A stretch of 64,000 nt of DNA from Malaciobacter pacificus (lineage in GTDB: Bacteria > Campylobacterota > Campylobacteria > Campylobacterales > Arcobacteraceae): assembly GCF_004214795.1 (NCBI RefSeq), contig NZ_CP035928.1, forward strand, positions 2,046,001 through 2,110,000. Direction: 5' to 3'. The translations under genes and the position numbers were made by a program. The notes below the pieces were generated by a model, which had not been told where the DNA came from, did no database searches, and was given only the letters and a program-made list of their open reading frames with translations. Of the stretch, positions 1 through 8,362 are shown in pieces (the stretch's first letter is position 1; the number at the start of each line of letters is the position of its first letter).

Positions 1-168
1 CATTCTTTGTCTCAATATTTGAGTCTGTACCCTCTTTTATTATCTTAGTATCTTCTATTGTATTTACTGAATCAGCAACTTTTTTTGCTTCTTCATTATT
101 TAAAGTTAAATTTATATCTACTTTCTTTGTCTCAACTTTTGAGTCTGTACCCTCTTTTATTATCTTAT
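1..168 (-). repeat. direct DNA repeat with 120-bp period inside the FliK-like gene
   Basis: Bases 1-48 and 121-168 are almost identical, with only a few differences. Both encode KIIKEGTDSxxETK. The 120-bp period keeps the reading frame (40 codons). The array probably continues off the left edge. Shorter diverged protein repeats (SSLLDKL...KKDI) lie near 220-280 and 960-1000. Confidence 0.8.
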
Positions 169-1312
169 TATCTTCTTGAACTTCTATAATATTATTAATA
201 TCTTTAGTATTGTTATTTGAATCAATATCTTTCTTTGCTTCTACCATTAACTTATCTAACAAAGATGATTTTGTTTCAACTTTTGGATTTTCTAGTTCAT
301 TGTTAATATCTGTGTTTAAGTTTTGAGTCTTATTATTTACCTCTTCATTATTTAGCTTAACTCCAATATTCTGATTAGTTGATAAATCTTTAACAGCCTG
401 TGATTTTGTCTGAGTTTTATTAAGCTCATCTTCCACTATTTTTACTTCTTTAGATTCTATTTGACTAGGTTCTTTTTGATCAACTTTAATATTTATACTT
501 TGAATATTATTTTGAGAAGTTATATCTTTACTTATTTCTTGTGTAAATTTATCTGATAATGATTGTTTTACTTCAACTTTAGCTTGACTAGCCTCATCTA
601 AATCAATACTTTTATTTACATTTGGTGTTTTAACAAGCTTTTGATTATTATTTACTTCTATCTGTGCATTTCCGCTATTTACTATATTTTGTGATGTGAG
701 TGTTCCTGCTTGTGTATTTTTATTATTATCTACTACTTTTACTTGTGTATTTTCTGTTTTTATTTCTTCTTTTGTTTCACTGATTGATGTATTTGAAACT
801 ATTTTTGTTTCTAAATTATTTAATGATGAACTTATATCAAGTTTTTTTACTTCTGTATTAGAATTTAAACTCTCTTTTTTATTTTTATGCTCTTCTTTAA
901 TATTAACTGTATCATTTATATTTACAGTATTATTCTTTGAGCTTATGTCTTTTTTAGCTTCAGATACTAATTTGTCTAATAATGAAGATTTAATTTCAAC
1001 TTTTGTTTCACTAGTCTCTTGTGTTGAAACATTTACATTTAAATTTTGTGTTTTTACCGTCTCATCAATACTATTTACTTTTAACTCATTATTACCATTA
1101 TTTGATATATTCTGAGATATATTTGTTGGTGATTGATTTTTTTCATTGATTGTAGTTTTTGAAGTTTCATCAATATTACTAAAATTATTTTTTAGTAAAG
1201 AATCAAATAATGATGACTCAGTTTTTTCACCTTTAGTTTCTAAAGGTGATGTTTTAGTACTAGTGCTAGTTGTTGCTGTCTCTAAAATTAAAGAGTTAAT
1301 TTGCTTTGCCAT
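1..1312 (-). CDS. fliK: FliK-like hook-length control protein, N-terminal part (cut by window edge)
   Basis: The frame is open from an ATG at 1312 to the left edge with no stop, so at least 437 codons are present and the C-terminus is missing. The protein is rich in Asn, Lys, Ser, Thr and Glu and looks disordered. It contains repeated phrases such as SSLLDKL(V/M)xEAKKDI and KIIKEGTDSxxETK. FliK proteins measure hook length and switch export specificity; they usually have a long variable N-terminal part and a conserved C-terminal domain, which would lie outside the window. The call rests on composition and on position as the last visible gene behind flgC in a hook and rod cluster. Another repetitive flagellar secreted protein is possible. 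Confidence 0.65.
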   Translation of the reverse strand, partial: MAKQINSLILETATTSTSTKTSPLETKGEKTESSLFDSLLKNNFSNIDETSKTTINEKNQSPTNISQNISNNGNNELKVNSIDETVKTQNLNVNVSTQETSETKVEIKSSLLDKLVSEAKKDISSKNNTVNINDTVNIKEEHKNKKESLNSNTEVKKLDISSSLNNLETKIVSNTSISETKEEIKTENTQVKVVDNNKNTQAGTLTSQNIVNSGNAQIEVNNNQKLVKTPNVNKSIDLDEASQAKVEVKQSLSDKFTQEISKDITSQNNIQSINIKVDQKEPSQIESKEVKIVEDELNKTQTKSQAVKDLSTNQNIGVKLNNEEVNNKTQNLNTDINNELENPKVETKSSLLDKLMVEAKKDIDSNNNTKDINNIIEVQEDNKIIKEGTDSKVETKKVDINLTLNNEEAKKVADSVNTIEDTKIIKEGTDSNIETKN

Positions 1313-1318
1313 AATTTT

Positions 1319-1780
1319 CTACGCATTTAAAATATCTAATGTTTTAGAATCAATATTTTTATGAGTATTAAATGCAGCAACATTTGCTTCATATGACCTC
1401 ATAGCCTCAATTAAATCTACCATTTCAACTACAGGATTTATATCAGGATATGCAACATATCCATCTTCATTTGCATCAGGATGAGTTGGTTCATACCTCA
1501 TAACTGGTTTTGCATCAGATTCAATAATAGATTTAACACCAACACCTCTTAATGCTAAATCAGAGTTTTTGTCATTTGTTCTTTCAACATCATTTGAATT
1601 TGTTTTTTTACCCTCTGCTAATAAAATATCTTCAAATACAACTTGTTGTTTTTTGTAAGGTCCACCTTCTTCTGTATGAGTAGTTTTTGCATTTGCTATA
1701 TTTGCACTTACGACATTAATTCTAGTTCTTTGAGCACTCATTCCTGAGCTTGATACATTATAACCATCAAAAAAACCCAT
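1319..1780 (-). CDS. flgC: flagellar proximal rod protein FlgC
   Basis: 153 aa. FlgC is one of the proximal rod subunits of the flagellar basal body and is exported by the flagellar type III apparatus. The N-terminus has the rod and hook signature (SSSGMSAQRTRINVVSANIANA), and the C-terminus has the matching amphipathic helix (MVDLIEAMRSYEANVAAFNTHK). The two helices pair in the assembled rod. Length is normal for the family. It follows fliE by 12 bp and precedes the FliK-like gene by 6 bp, so the three are probably cotranscribed. Confidence 0.95.
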   Translation of the reverse strand: MGFFDGYNVSSSGMSAQRTRINVVSANIANAKTTHTEEGGPYKKQQVVFEDILLAEGKKTNSNDVERTNDKNSDLALRGVGVKSIIESDAKPVMRYEPTHPDANEDGYVAYPDINPVVEMVDLIEAMRSYEANVAAFNTHKNIDSKTLDILNA

Positions 1781-1792
1781 AATAACTCCTTA

Positions 1793-2098
1793 CTATATTT
1801 GCATTTTCATAATTTCTTTGTATGCATTAATTGCTTTATTTTTTGTTTCTAAAGCTAATTTCAAAGAAAGTTCTGCTTCTTCTATTTGTTTAACTGCTTC
1901 TTGTAGATTAGTAACTTTTCCTGTTGCTATACCTTCCATAGCTTTATAACCTTGTACTTGTTGGTTATTTACTTCATTAACAGCGTCTTTTAACATCTTA
2001 TCGAATGATTTATCATCATTTATTTTTAAACTATTAGAAGATTTAGATTCTTCTAATTTAATTGCATTTAAAGTTTCTGATATTGTAGATAATTTCAA
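1793..2098 (-). CDS. fliE: flagellar hook-basal body protein FliE
   Basis: 101 aa. FliE joins the MS ring to the proximal rod and is among the first rod substrates exported. The C-terminal half carries the family pattern (KDAVNEVNNQQ, then LQEAVKQIEEAELSLKLALETKNKAINAYKEIMKMQI), and the N-terminal third is variable. Length fits the family. It lies between a small membrane-protein gene and flgC; fliE beside flgC is the usual arrangement. Confidence 0.93.
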   Translation of the reverse strand: MKLSTISETLNAIKLEESKSSNSLKINDDKSFDKMLKDAVNEVNNQQVQGYKAMEGIATGKVTNLQEAVKQIEEAELSLKLALETKNKAINAYKEIMKMQI

Positions 2099-2109
2099 AG
2101 TTTACTCCT

Positions 2110-2442
2110 TTAAATAGCTTTTTTTAATTTTTCGCCACTATCAATTGCTTCATTAACATTTAATTCATTAAGTAAAGTGTTTATATGCTCTTCATTATAT
2201 TTAAAATCAAACTCTTCTTTTTTATTTTCTAAACTAAAAAATGAGATTACAAGTGAAAACATCAAATTACTTAATCCTTTTAAAAGAATTGTAACACCAA
2301 TTGTTCCCAATAATATTTCTGTTGTAGTAAATATATCAGAATTTAAAGTAAAGAAAATTAAAGTAGCAAAAAAACCAGTAGCTATATATACTCTAAATAT
2401 GCCACTATTCAGTACTGATTGTGAAAATCTCTCAACTACCAT
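2110..2442 (-). CDS. small membrane protein in the flagellar cluster, not recognised
   Basis: 110 aa. Two or three hydrophobic segments (about residues 15-32, 40-55 and 58-70) are followed by an acidic, charged cytoplasmic-looking tail (KEEFDFKYNEEHINTLLNEL). I do not recognise a family. It lies between flhG (65 bp upstream) and fliE (11 bp downstream) on the same strand, so a role in early basal-body assembly or in placing the flagellum is a reasonable guess from position only. Confidence 0.75.
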   Translation of the reverse strand: MVVERFSQSVLNSGIFRVYIATGFFATLIFFTLNSDIFTTTEILLGTIGVTILLKGLSNLMFSLVISFFSLENKKEEFDFKYNEEHINTLLNELNVNEAIDSGEKLKKAI

Positions 2443-2507
2443 GATTTTCTAAATCCTAAACAATTATAAGTAACTAATACTTGTAATTTGTACACTTAAA
2501 CTAAACC

Positions 2508-3329
2508 TTAATGAATATTTTTTAGTATTAAATCTATTATCATCTGCAATTGTTTTGTTGATTCGTCTCCTAAAAACTCTTTAGAGAATAACTTTCTCAA
2601 TCTACCTGTAGTAGTTATATTTGCAGATGTAGACACATTTCCTATATATTCTACCATAAAATCTTCGTTTAGTCTATTCTTTTTAGCCAAATTAACTAAA
2701 GAATTTGCTATAGTTTCACCTATTTGATAACTTTTTGTATGATTAAAACATAGCATTAATTTATTTTTTTCTAAAGACAACATTTTCATCAAAGAATAAA
2801 CGTCTGTTAAAGCACTAGGATCAGTTGTAGTAAGAGCTAAAATATTATCAGAAATTGATAAGAACTCTTTAACATAATCATTTAATCCAGCCCCTGTATC
2901 AATTAATAATATGTCAAACCTATTTAAAGCTACAACATCTTTTACAACTCTAGAAAAAATAAAACTATTTGTATTACTAGTATATTGATAACCACTTTTA
3001 CCTGCTATTAAAGAGACATTAGGGTAAGGTGTTTTTAAGATTACCTCATCTAAAGTTTTAACTCCGTCTATATAATCAAAAAAACTACTTTGTGGTTTAA
3101 TATTAAATAGAACCTGCATATTTGCTAATCCTATGTCTGCATCTAGCACTGCTACATTAAAACCTCTTTTTGCTAGTAAAAAAGCTATATTTGCTGTGAA
3201 AGTAGTCTTTCCTACACCACCTTTTCCTGAAGTTATTGTTATAAGTTTTGTTTTAGAATATGAATTGTTACGTACTTTATTTGTTAATTTTATAAGCTTG
3301 CTAGCTTGTGATGATATTGTGTCAAACAA
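2508..3329 (-). CDS. flhG: FlhG (YlxH/FleN), MinD-type ATPase controlling flagellar number
   Basis: 273 aa. The deviant Walker A motif SGKGGVGKTT (about residues 34-43), the DADIGLANMQ switch and LLIDTGAG are typical of the ParA/MinD ATPases. FlhG works with the GTPase FlhF to set flagellar number and position. Directly after flhF (2-bp gap) is the expected place for it. The end of the protein lacks an obvious MinD membrane-targeting helix, although the last residues (LQMIIDLILKNIH) are amphipathic and could serve. Confidence 0.93.
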   Translation of the reverse strand: MFDTISSQASKLIKLTNKVRNNSYSKTKLITITSGKGGVGKTTFTANIAFLLAKRGFNVAVLDADIGLANMQVLFNIKPQSSFFDYIDGVKTLDEVILKTPYPNVSLIAGKSGYQYTSNTNSFIFSRVVKDVVALNRFDILLIDTGAGLNDYVKEFLSISDNILALTTTDPSALTDVYSLMKMLSLEKNKLMLCFNHTKSYQIGETIANSLVNLAKKNRLNEDFMVEYIGNVSTSANITTTGRLRKLFSKEFLGDESTKQLQMIIDLILKNIH

Positions 3330-3331
3330 TA

Positions 3332-4489
3332 TTATCTCCTAACACATGAATTATTCATAAAACAATCAATTAAAAATGTTGAATCAGAAACTATTAAATC
3401 ATCTGGTACATTTTGTCCAATAGAAAAGTATGTAATAGATTTTTTAGTTTTATGAGCAAAAGATATAAGATTACCAAAACTTTTTGTTTCGTCAAGTTTA
3501 GTGAATGTTAGAAAATCAACTCCTAACCTAGAATAATTTTTATAAATATCAAGTAGATCACTTTGTTTTACATTAGCAGGCATTACTAAAATTTTTTCAA
3601 TAGGTAATTCTTCAACTTTTTTTTGATAATCATTAATCAATTCAATCTTATCAACATCATATTGAGATGAACCTGCTGTGTCTATAAAAATATAATGACA
3701 ATCCTTTAATCTTAAAAGTGCTTCACTTAATTCTTCAGGTTTTTTAACAATCTCTAAAGGCAGCCTCATAATATTAGTGTATGCCTGTAGTTGTTCAATA
3801 GCACCAACTCTAAATGAGTCCAGTGTAACTATACCGACTTTATAATTTTGACCTAACTTATATGCATATCTTGCAGCTAATTTAGAGATTGTAGTTGTTT
3901 TTCCTACACCTGTTGGACCTATCATCATAATTATTTTTCTTTGATGCTTTCTTAGTGGTAATTCGTGCTTAATTGGAATTACCCTTCTTAATATTAATTT
4001 AAAAAAATCATTAACTTTCTTAGGATTAGATTTTAAAGAAACAGGTAGTTGTCTGATAGTTTTTTTCATAATGGTATAAGTCATCTCAGGATCAAACTCA
4101 TTTTGTTCAAAAAGATTATAAATAGAAATAAATTCAGGAGGAATATTTAAATCGTATAATTGACTCTTAGGATTCCACAATGATTTTTGTACTTGTTCTA
4201 GTGCAGCTTGCATCTTTAGAATTTCTTCTCTAAAGTCATATACATTAGTTTGAATAGGTTTTGGATTTGATATAAGAGTATCTTTTTGTGCAATATTAAT
4301 TGATTTAGTATGATTAAAGTTCTTGCCTTCCTCTTCAATAGCAACAACAACCTCATACATATCTTTACCACTTTCTTTTGCATTAGAAATTTTTTTAGTT
4401 GATACAACTATTGCTTCTTCTCCACATTTTTCTTGAGCTAAACGCAATGCAATTGTAGGTGTTTCTCCTAAAAAAGAGAGCATATTCAT
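3332..4489 (-). CDS. flhF: flagellar SRP-type GTPase FlhF
   Basis: 385 aa. FlhF marks the pole for flagellar assembly and in epsilonproteobacteria also affects flagellar gene expression. The variable N-terminal domain is followed by the NG GTPase domain: P-loop GPTGVGKTTTISKLAARYA (about residue 192 on), TLDSFRVGAIEQL, DTAGSSQYD and TKLDE. Length is near the family norm. Its start overlaps the end of the upstream FlgA-like gene by 4 bp (ATGA), which suggests translational coupling. Confidence 0.95.
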   Translation of the reverse strand: MNMLSFLGETPTIALRLAQEKCGEEAIVVSTKKISNAKESGKDMYEVVVAIEEEGKNFNHTKSINIAQKDTLISNPKPIQTNVYDFREEILKMQAALEQVQKSLWNPKSQLYDLNIPPEFISIYNLFEQNEFDPEMTYTIMKKTIRQLPVSLKSNPKKVNDFFKLILRRVIPIKHELPLRKHQRKIIMMIGPTGVGKTTTISKLAARYAYKLGQNYKVGIVTLDSFRVGAIEQLQAYTNIMRLPLEIVKKPEELSEALLRLKDCHYIFIDTAGSSQYDVDKIELINDYQKKVEELPIEKILVMPANVKQSDLLDIYKNYSRLGVDFLTFTKLDETKSFGNLISFAHKTKKSITYFSIGQNVPDDLIVSDSTFLIDCFMNNSCVRR

Positions 4490-4878
4490 TTTAATCTTCC
4501 ATCTTTATATATTTTTTCAAAACTTCCATCATCTTTTTTTATTCTTATGAAATCTTCATTTTCATAAATTATCTTTCCTTGTTTTTCAATTTCAATACCT
4601 CCAAAATTGAAAACTACAGAATTATCTTCATATACTTTTACATCTTTTTCACAAACTATAGTGTTTTTATTAATATAATGAGTTGTAATATATTCATTAC
4701 TTTTTACATCTGTAATTTTTAAGGGAATACATGCTTTATTTAGTTGAGAAACATTCTTTATTTTAAACATAGAAGGATCTATCTTTTGTTCAAAATTTAT
4801 AGCCTGTTTTGACACAAGAACAGTAATAGCCATAATATTAGTACAAAAAAATATCAAAAAAAAGCTAAGCCTTAACAT
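4486..4878 (-). CDS. short FlgA-like (SAF-type) exported protein
   Basis: 130 aa from the chosen ATG at 4878. That start gives a standard signal peptide (MLRLSFFLIFFCTNIMAI) and has GGAGGT 10 bases upstream; an ATG further upstream at 4902 would spoil the signal peptide. The mature part begins with a SAF-like segment (VLVSKQAINFEQKIDPSMFKIKNV). FlgA chaperones P-ring assembly in the periplasm and is usually about 220 aa, so this would be a half-size version. It overlaps the FlgN-like gene by 14 bp and flhF by 4 bp. FlgA homology is a tentative reading. Confidence 0.55.
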   Translation of the reverse strand: MLRLSFFLIFFCTNIMAITVLVSKQAINFEQKIDPSMFKIKNVSQLNKACIPLKITDVKSNEYITTHYINKNTIVCEKDVKVYEDNSVVFNFGGIEIEKQGKIIYENEDFIRIKKDDGSFEKIYKDGRLK

Positions 4879-5242
4879 CAAAAGCATTACCTCCATTTGC
4901 AATACTAATCTCTTCTACTAAATCTTTATACATTTGCTGAACAGGTAACACAATAGAAGCAAGTTTTTTATTTAGTTTATATAGTTCTTTAAGCTCTACC
5001 TCTAATTCATCTACTTTTGATCTAAAAATATTAACATCAACCCCTTGTTCCATTTGACTTACTAATTCTTTATTCAAATCAATTTTTAAATTTGAAATTT
5101 CATCAATCAATCTATGTTTTTCATCATTTCTTTTTAATAAATCTTCATGTTTAGCTAATTTTATATCTTCTATATCTTCTAATATAGAAGTTTTTAGTTC
5201 TCTGATAAGTTCATTCATTTTATTTACTATATTTACTACCAT
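4865..5242 (-). CDS. FlgN-like flagellar export chaperone
   Basis: 125 aa, almost entirely helical and charged. It has a long coiled-coil region (NKMNELIRELKTSILED to KELYKLNKKLASI), the usual look of FlgN, the export chaperone of the hook-filament junction proteins FlgK and FlgL. The ATG at 5242 has AAGG six bases upstream and lies 8 bp behind the FlgJ-domain gene. FlgN proteins diverge strongly, so the assignment rests on size, heptad pattern and position. Confidence 0.6.
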   Translation of the reverse strand: MVVNIVNKMNELIRELKTSILEDIEDIKLAKHEDLLKRNDEKHRLIDEISNLKIDLNKELVSQMEQGVDVNIFRSKVDELEVELKELYKLNKKLASIVLPVQQMYKDLVEEISIANGGNAFDVKA

Positions 5243-5250
5243 GAAAAGCC

Positions 5251-5550
5251 TTATTTATTATTCTCTTTACTCAAAAACTCATACAACATATTACTAATAC
5301 CCAAAGTTCCAGATGAATTATCTGCAATAGATTGAATATACATTCCTTTTACAATATCAGATCCTGGAGATTCTCCTGCCACTTTTGTATTTTTCAAAGA
5401 TATATCCATAATTTGATTTAAAAAGTAAGACTCAAAACTATCACAAACTTCCCTTAATTTTTCATCTTCTAAATTTTTTGTTTCAATATTATCAAACTTA
5501 TTAGTTTTGAATATCTCAGTATTAATTAAATTGTTACTATTTATTTCCAT
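5251..5550 (-). CDS. flgJ: FlgJ-type rod-binding protein (N-terminal domain only)
   Basis: 99 aa. It matches the rod-binding domain of FlgJ: KLREVCDSFESYFLNQIMDISL, then DIVKGMYIQSIADNSSGTLGISNMLYEFL. In enterobacteria FlgJ also has a C-terminal muramidase domain. Here, as in other Campylobacterota, that domain is missing and peptidoglycan opening must be done by another enzyme. Its ATG overlaps the last base of the motB stop, which points to coupling. Confidence 0.85.
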   Translation of the reverse strand: MEINSNNLINTEIFKTNKFDNIETKNLEDEKLREVCDSFESYFLNQIMDISLKNTKVAGESPGSDIVKGMYIQSIADNSSGTLGISNMLYEFLSKENNK

Positions 5551-6317
5551 TATTCCAACCTATCAAAGAAATTTTCTTCACTTAATATATCTGATTGATT
5601 ATCTTGAGAAAAGAATCTAAGTTCAACTCTCCTATTATCACTAGATGTGTTACTCTTAGGATGATAAGAACCATAAGCAGAAACTTTTAAAACAGCTGGA
5701 TCAATTCTATTTTTAATTAATTCTTTAACAACTGATATTGATCTTAATGCAGAAATATCCCACTCATCTCTAGGAATTGTAGCACTATTTAATCTATTAG
5801 TATCTGTATGTCCAATTATTTCTATATTAAATGTTTGAGGCATTGTTCTAATTACCCTTGCAATTTTTCCTATAAATCTTTTTGCTTCAGGACTAGTTAA
5901 ATTATATTCACCATCATTAAACATAATAGTTGATGGAATATCTAATACAAACTCATTTTTACCTTTTTCAATTGATACTTCTTGACTTTCAATAGTTTGA
6001 GTAGAATTAATCTCATCTACAATCTCCTGCATTTGAGCACTACTTTGTTCCATTTCTGATTGACTGTCTGATTCTTCAGATTCAGAAGAACTATCTTGAG
6101 TAGAATGTTTTTCACTTTGTGTTTCTACATCCGTTGAAGCATCAATAAATCCCATTGCCTTTTTCATTACTTCAAAATACTCTTCAACTTTTTTCTTGTC
6201 CATTACTGCCATAGATAATAAAAGAATAAAGAATGTTAAAAGTAAAGACATCAAGTCCCCAAATTGTACAAGCCAACCTGGTAAACATTTAGGACATTCA
6301 GGACACTTCTTTGCCAT
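5550..6317 (-). CDS. motB: flagellar motor stator protein MotB
   Basis: 255 aa. The short cytoplasmic N-terminus leads into the single membrane helix WLVQFGDLMSLLLTFFILLL, whose Asp is the proton- or ion-binding residue. A Ser/Glu-rich linker follows (about residues 55-95), then the OmpA-type peptidoglycan-binding domain (IEIIGHTDTN ... SYGSYHPKSN ... NRRVELRFF). The N-terminus has an unusual Cys-rich start (KKCPECPKCLPG) before the membrane helix; the CPEC/CPKC pattern could bind metal or simply be lineage-specific. It follows motA by 5 bp. Confidence 0.96.
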   Translation of the reverse strand: MAKKCPECPKCLPGWLVQFGDLMSLLLTFFILLLSMAVMDKKKVEEYFEVMKKAMGFIDASTDVETQSEKHSTQDSSSESEESDSQSEMEQSSAQMQEIVDEINSTQTIESQEVSIEKGKNEFVLDIPSTIMFNDGEYNLTSPEAKRFIGKIARVIRTMPQTFNIEIIGHTDTNRLNSATIPRDEWDISALRSISVVKELIKNRIDPAVLKVSAYGSYHPKSNTSSDNRRVELRFFSQDNQSDILSEENFFDRLE

Positions 6318-6322
6318 AAATA

Positions 6323-7078
6323 CTACTCTTCAGTCTCAACTAAAATTGCATTTAGTTGCATTTTAATATTTCCTATTGATTCTTCAGCTGCAATCATTGT
6401 TGCACCTTGAATAATAACTTCACAAGCAGTCTCTTCAACTGCATGTTTTTGAGATAATTTGCTTTCTATAATCCCTGCTAAAAGTGTACCCACAAGTGCA
6501 CCATACATTGTTGTTAATAAGGCAACTGCCATTGCAGGACCAACAGCAGCAGGATCTGAAAGGTTTGCAAGCATTGCAACTAGACCTACTAAAGTACCAA
6601 TCATTCCCATTGCACCTGCTGTTCCACCCATATTACCAAATATACCAATCATTGTATTATGTCTTTTATTCATGTGTTCTAGTTTAATTTCTAATAATGG
6701 CTGTAAAGCTTCAGGCTTTGTACCATCAACTAGTAACTGGAATGCTTCTTTAAAAAATGGATTAGTCTCTTGCAAAACTTTTTGTTCAATTTGCATTACA
6801 CCATGTTTTTTAATCTCTGTCGCGTAGAATATAATTTTTTCAACAAGTTCAGGTAGAGGTTCAACTTTTACTTCATTAAAAGCAACCTTTATAGCAGGTG
6901 TGATTCTTTTTAAATCAGAGCCTTCAAATTGTCCAGCTGTTACTGCAATTGTTCCACCAAATACAATTACAACAGATGGGATATCAATATATGGTCCAAA
7001 ACCTACACCACCTAGAATAATAGCTAAGGCAACTAAACCCCAACCACCGACTAATCCACCTAAAGTACTCTTATCCAT
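6323..7078 (-). CDS. motA: flagellar motor stator protein MotA
   Basis: 251 aa. Four membrane helices: two near the N-terminus and two around residues 150-205 (GGTAGAMGMIGTLVGLVAML and PAMAVALLTTMYGALVGTLLAGII). MotA and MotB form the 5:2 stator that turns ion flow into rotation by pushing on FliG. The cytoplasmic loop lies between the helix pairs. It follows fliY by 3 bp and precedes motB by 5 bp in one transcription unit. Confidence 0.96.
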   Translation of the reverse strand: MDKSTLGGLVGGWGLVALAIILGGVGFGPYIDIPSVVIVFGGTIAVTAGQFEGSDLKRITPAIKVAFNEVKVEPLPELVEKIIFYATEIKKHGVMQIEQKVLQETNPFFKEAFQLLVDGTKPEALQPLLEIKLEHMNKRHNTMIGIFGNMGGTAGAMGMIGTLVGLVAMLANLSDPAAVGPAMAVALLTTMYGALVGTLLAGIIESKLSQKHAVEETACEVIIQGATMIAAEESIGNIKMQLNAILVETEE

Positions 7079-7081
7079 AAA

Positions 7082-7954
7082 TTATATTCCTATTTGACTC
7101 AATTTTAAATCACTATTACCAATTTTTTTTACTTTTAATCCAAATTTACCTTCAACAATTACAGCTTCACCCTCACCAATTTTAATTCCATTAACTAAAA
7201 TTTCCAAAGGCTCATTAACCATTTGTTCTAATTCTATAATTTCTCCAATATCCCAACTCAAAATATCTTTTAATAAAACAACTTTTGTACCTAATCTAAC
7301 ACTCAATTTTAATTTTACATTATAAAGTAGCTCTAAATTTTTCGGTGCTTGTATTGATGAAGTTGAATTACTATTTGAAGATGGTACAATACTAGCATTA
7401 CTAGAAGATTGATTCGATGCAACATTTTCATGTGATTCATCTCCTGTAATAGAAGAAAAAAATGGTAAAATAATTTGATCAAAAGAAACAATTACAGGAA
7501 GCTTATCCTCATCTAAACTTATTATAAACTCGAAACTATTATCTTTTTGTATAGTATTACTGTCAATAATACTTGAACTTTTTATTTCTGTTTTAATTGA
7601 ACTTACATCATCAAAACCTTGAGCGTTAACACTTGTACAAAAACTTCCACAAACATTAGAAATGATTTCATTAACAGCATCAGTAATTTCATCATCTATG
7701 TGTTCTTTTAAGTCTCCCATCCCTCCAAGCATTAAATACTCAAATTTTGTTGCACTAATGGTTGGTATATAAAAATGCCAAGTTGAAGATATATCCTTAA
7801 AATCAAATTTTGCGACACAATCAACTAGCTGAGTCGAGCCTAAAGATTCAATATTTAATTCTGTAACACTATCAACGGATGTGCTTTTTGATAAAAGTTG
7901 TTCTAAAGTATTTGATAACTCATTTTTAAAAATATCTGATAAATCTGAAGCCAA
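7082..7954 (-). CDS. fliY: flagellar switch protein FliY (CheC-like plus FliN domains)
   Basis: 290 aa. The N-terminal part resembles a CheC/FliM-middle domain (HIDDEITDAVNEIISNVCGSF) and the last 85 residues form a SpoA/FliN domain (YNVKLKLSVRLGTKVVLLKDIL to GKFGLKVKKIG). A Ser/Asn-rich linker joins them (about residues 180-205). Campylobacterota keep FliY and FliN together in the C ring; FliN is encoded at 15094-15381. It sits directly before motA. I see no FliM-type EIDALL peptide at its N-terminus. Confidence 0.88.
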   Translation of the reverse strand: MASDLSDIFKNELSNTLEQLLSKSTSVDSVTELNIESLGSTQLVDCVAKFDFKDISSTWHFYIPTISATKFEYLMLGGMGDLKEHIDDEITDAVNEIISNVCGSFCTSVNAQGFDDVSSIKTEIKSSSIIDSNTIQKDNSFEFIISLDEDKLPVIVSFDQIILPFFSSITGDESHENVASNQSSSNASIVPSSNSNSTSSIQAPKNLELLYNVKLKLSVRLGTKVVLLKDILSWDIGEIIELEQMVNEPLEILVNGIKIGEGEAVIVEGKFGLKVKKIGNSDLKLSQIGI

Positions 7955-7964
7955 TTAATTTGCC

Positions 7965-8285
7965 TTAATCTTTTTTATTTTGAAGAGATTCAAGCTCTTT
8001 TAATAAAAAAGCTTTTATCTTCATCATATCCTCTGTAGGATATTTATTCTCTACTTCACCTCTTGTAACTTTTACAAAAAAATCTTTTGAATTTTTGTTA
8101 TATCCGAACTTTATATTATCGAGTATAACTTCATTTTGAGGGGTATTATTCTCAGGAGACATAGCTTTTTTATATTCATCATCTTGAATAACTTTTACTT
8201 TCTCATCTACATTACTAACTTTTTGAATTTTTTCAATATTATTTTGTTTTGCGTTATCTATTTCTGCAATTCTTCCAATTTCCAT
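7965..8285 (-). CDS. FlaG-like flagellar protein
   Basis: 106 aa. The disordered N-terminal half is followed by a compact segment (ILDNIKFGYNKNSKDFFVKV, then TRGEVENKYPTEDMMKIKAFLL) that follows the FlaG pattern of F.Y......V.V.....GEV....P.E. FlaG influences filament length in several bacteria. It is the first gene after a good promoter (-10 at 8319-8324) and GGAGGA ribosome binding site, and leads into fliY-motA-motB. The sequence match is by eye only. Confidence 0.55.
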   Translation of the reverse strand: MEIGRIAEIDNAKQNNIEKIQKVSNVDEKVKVIQDDEYKKAMSPENNTPQNEVILDNIKFGYNKNSKDFFVKVTRGEVENKYPTEDMMKIKAFLLKELESLQNKKD

Positions 8286-8345
8286 AATATCCTCCTAAAA
8301 AGTAACTATTAATTTTACATTATATCAAAAAAAAATTAAATTATT
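8286..8345 (-). promoter_or_regulatory. promoter and strong ribosome binding site for the FlaG-like/fliY/motAB unit
   Basis: Read on the minus strand, TGATATAATG gives a perfect TATAAT -10 box at 8324-8319, preceded by a T-run, the usual upstream feature of epsilonproteobacterial housekeeping promoters. A GGAGGA site sits just before the ATG at 8285. No sigma-54 pattern (GG-N10-GC) is visible. Confidence 0.6.
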
Positions 8346-8362
8346 TCAGATATAAGGATAAA

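Noticed and set aside
696-1364. Open frames on the plus strand opposite the FliK-like gene
   Set aside because: They are antisense to a continuous coding frame, are hydrophobic by-products of Asn/Lys/Ser codons, and have no ribosome binding sites.
4879-4902. Longer start of the FlgA-like protein at 4902
   Set aside because: It puts extra Met-rich residues before the signal peptide, whereas GGAGGT is correctly spaced for the ATG at 4878.
6459-7097. Several plus-strand frames opposite motA
   Set aside because: motA is unmistakable on the other strand; these are shadows.
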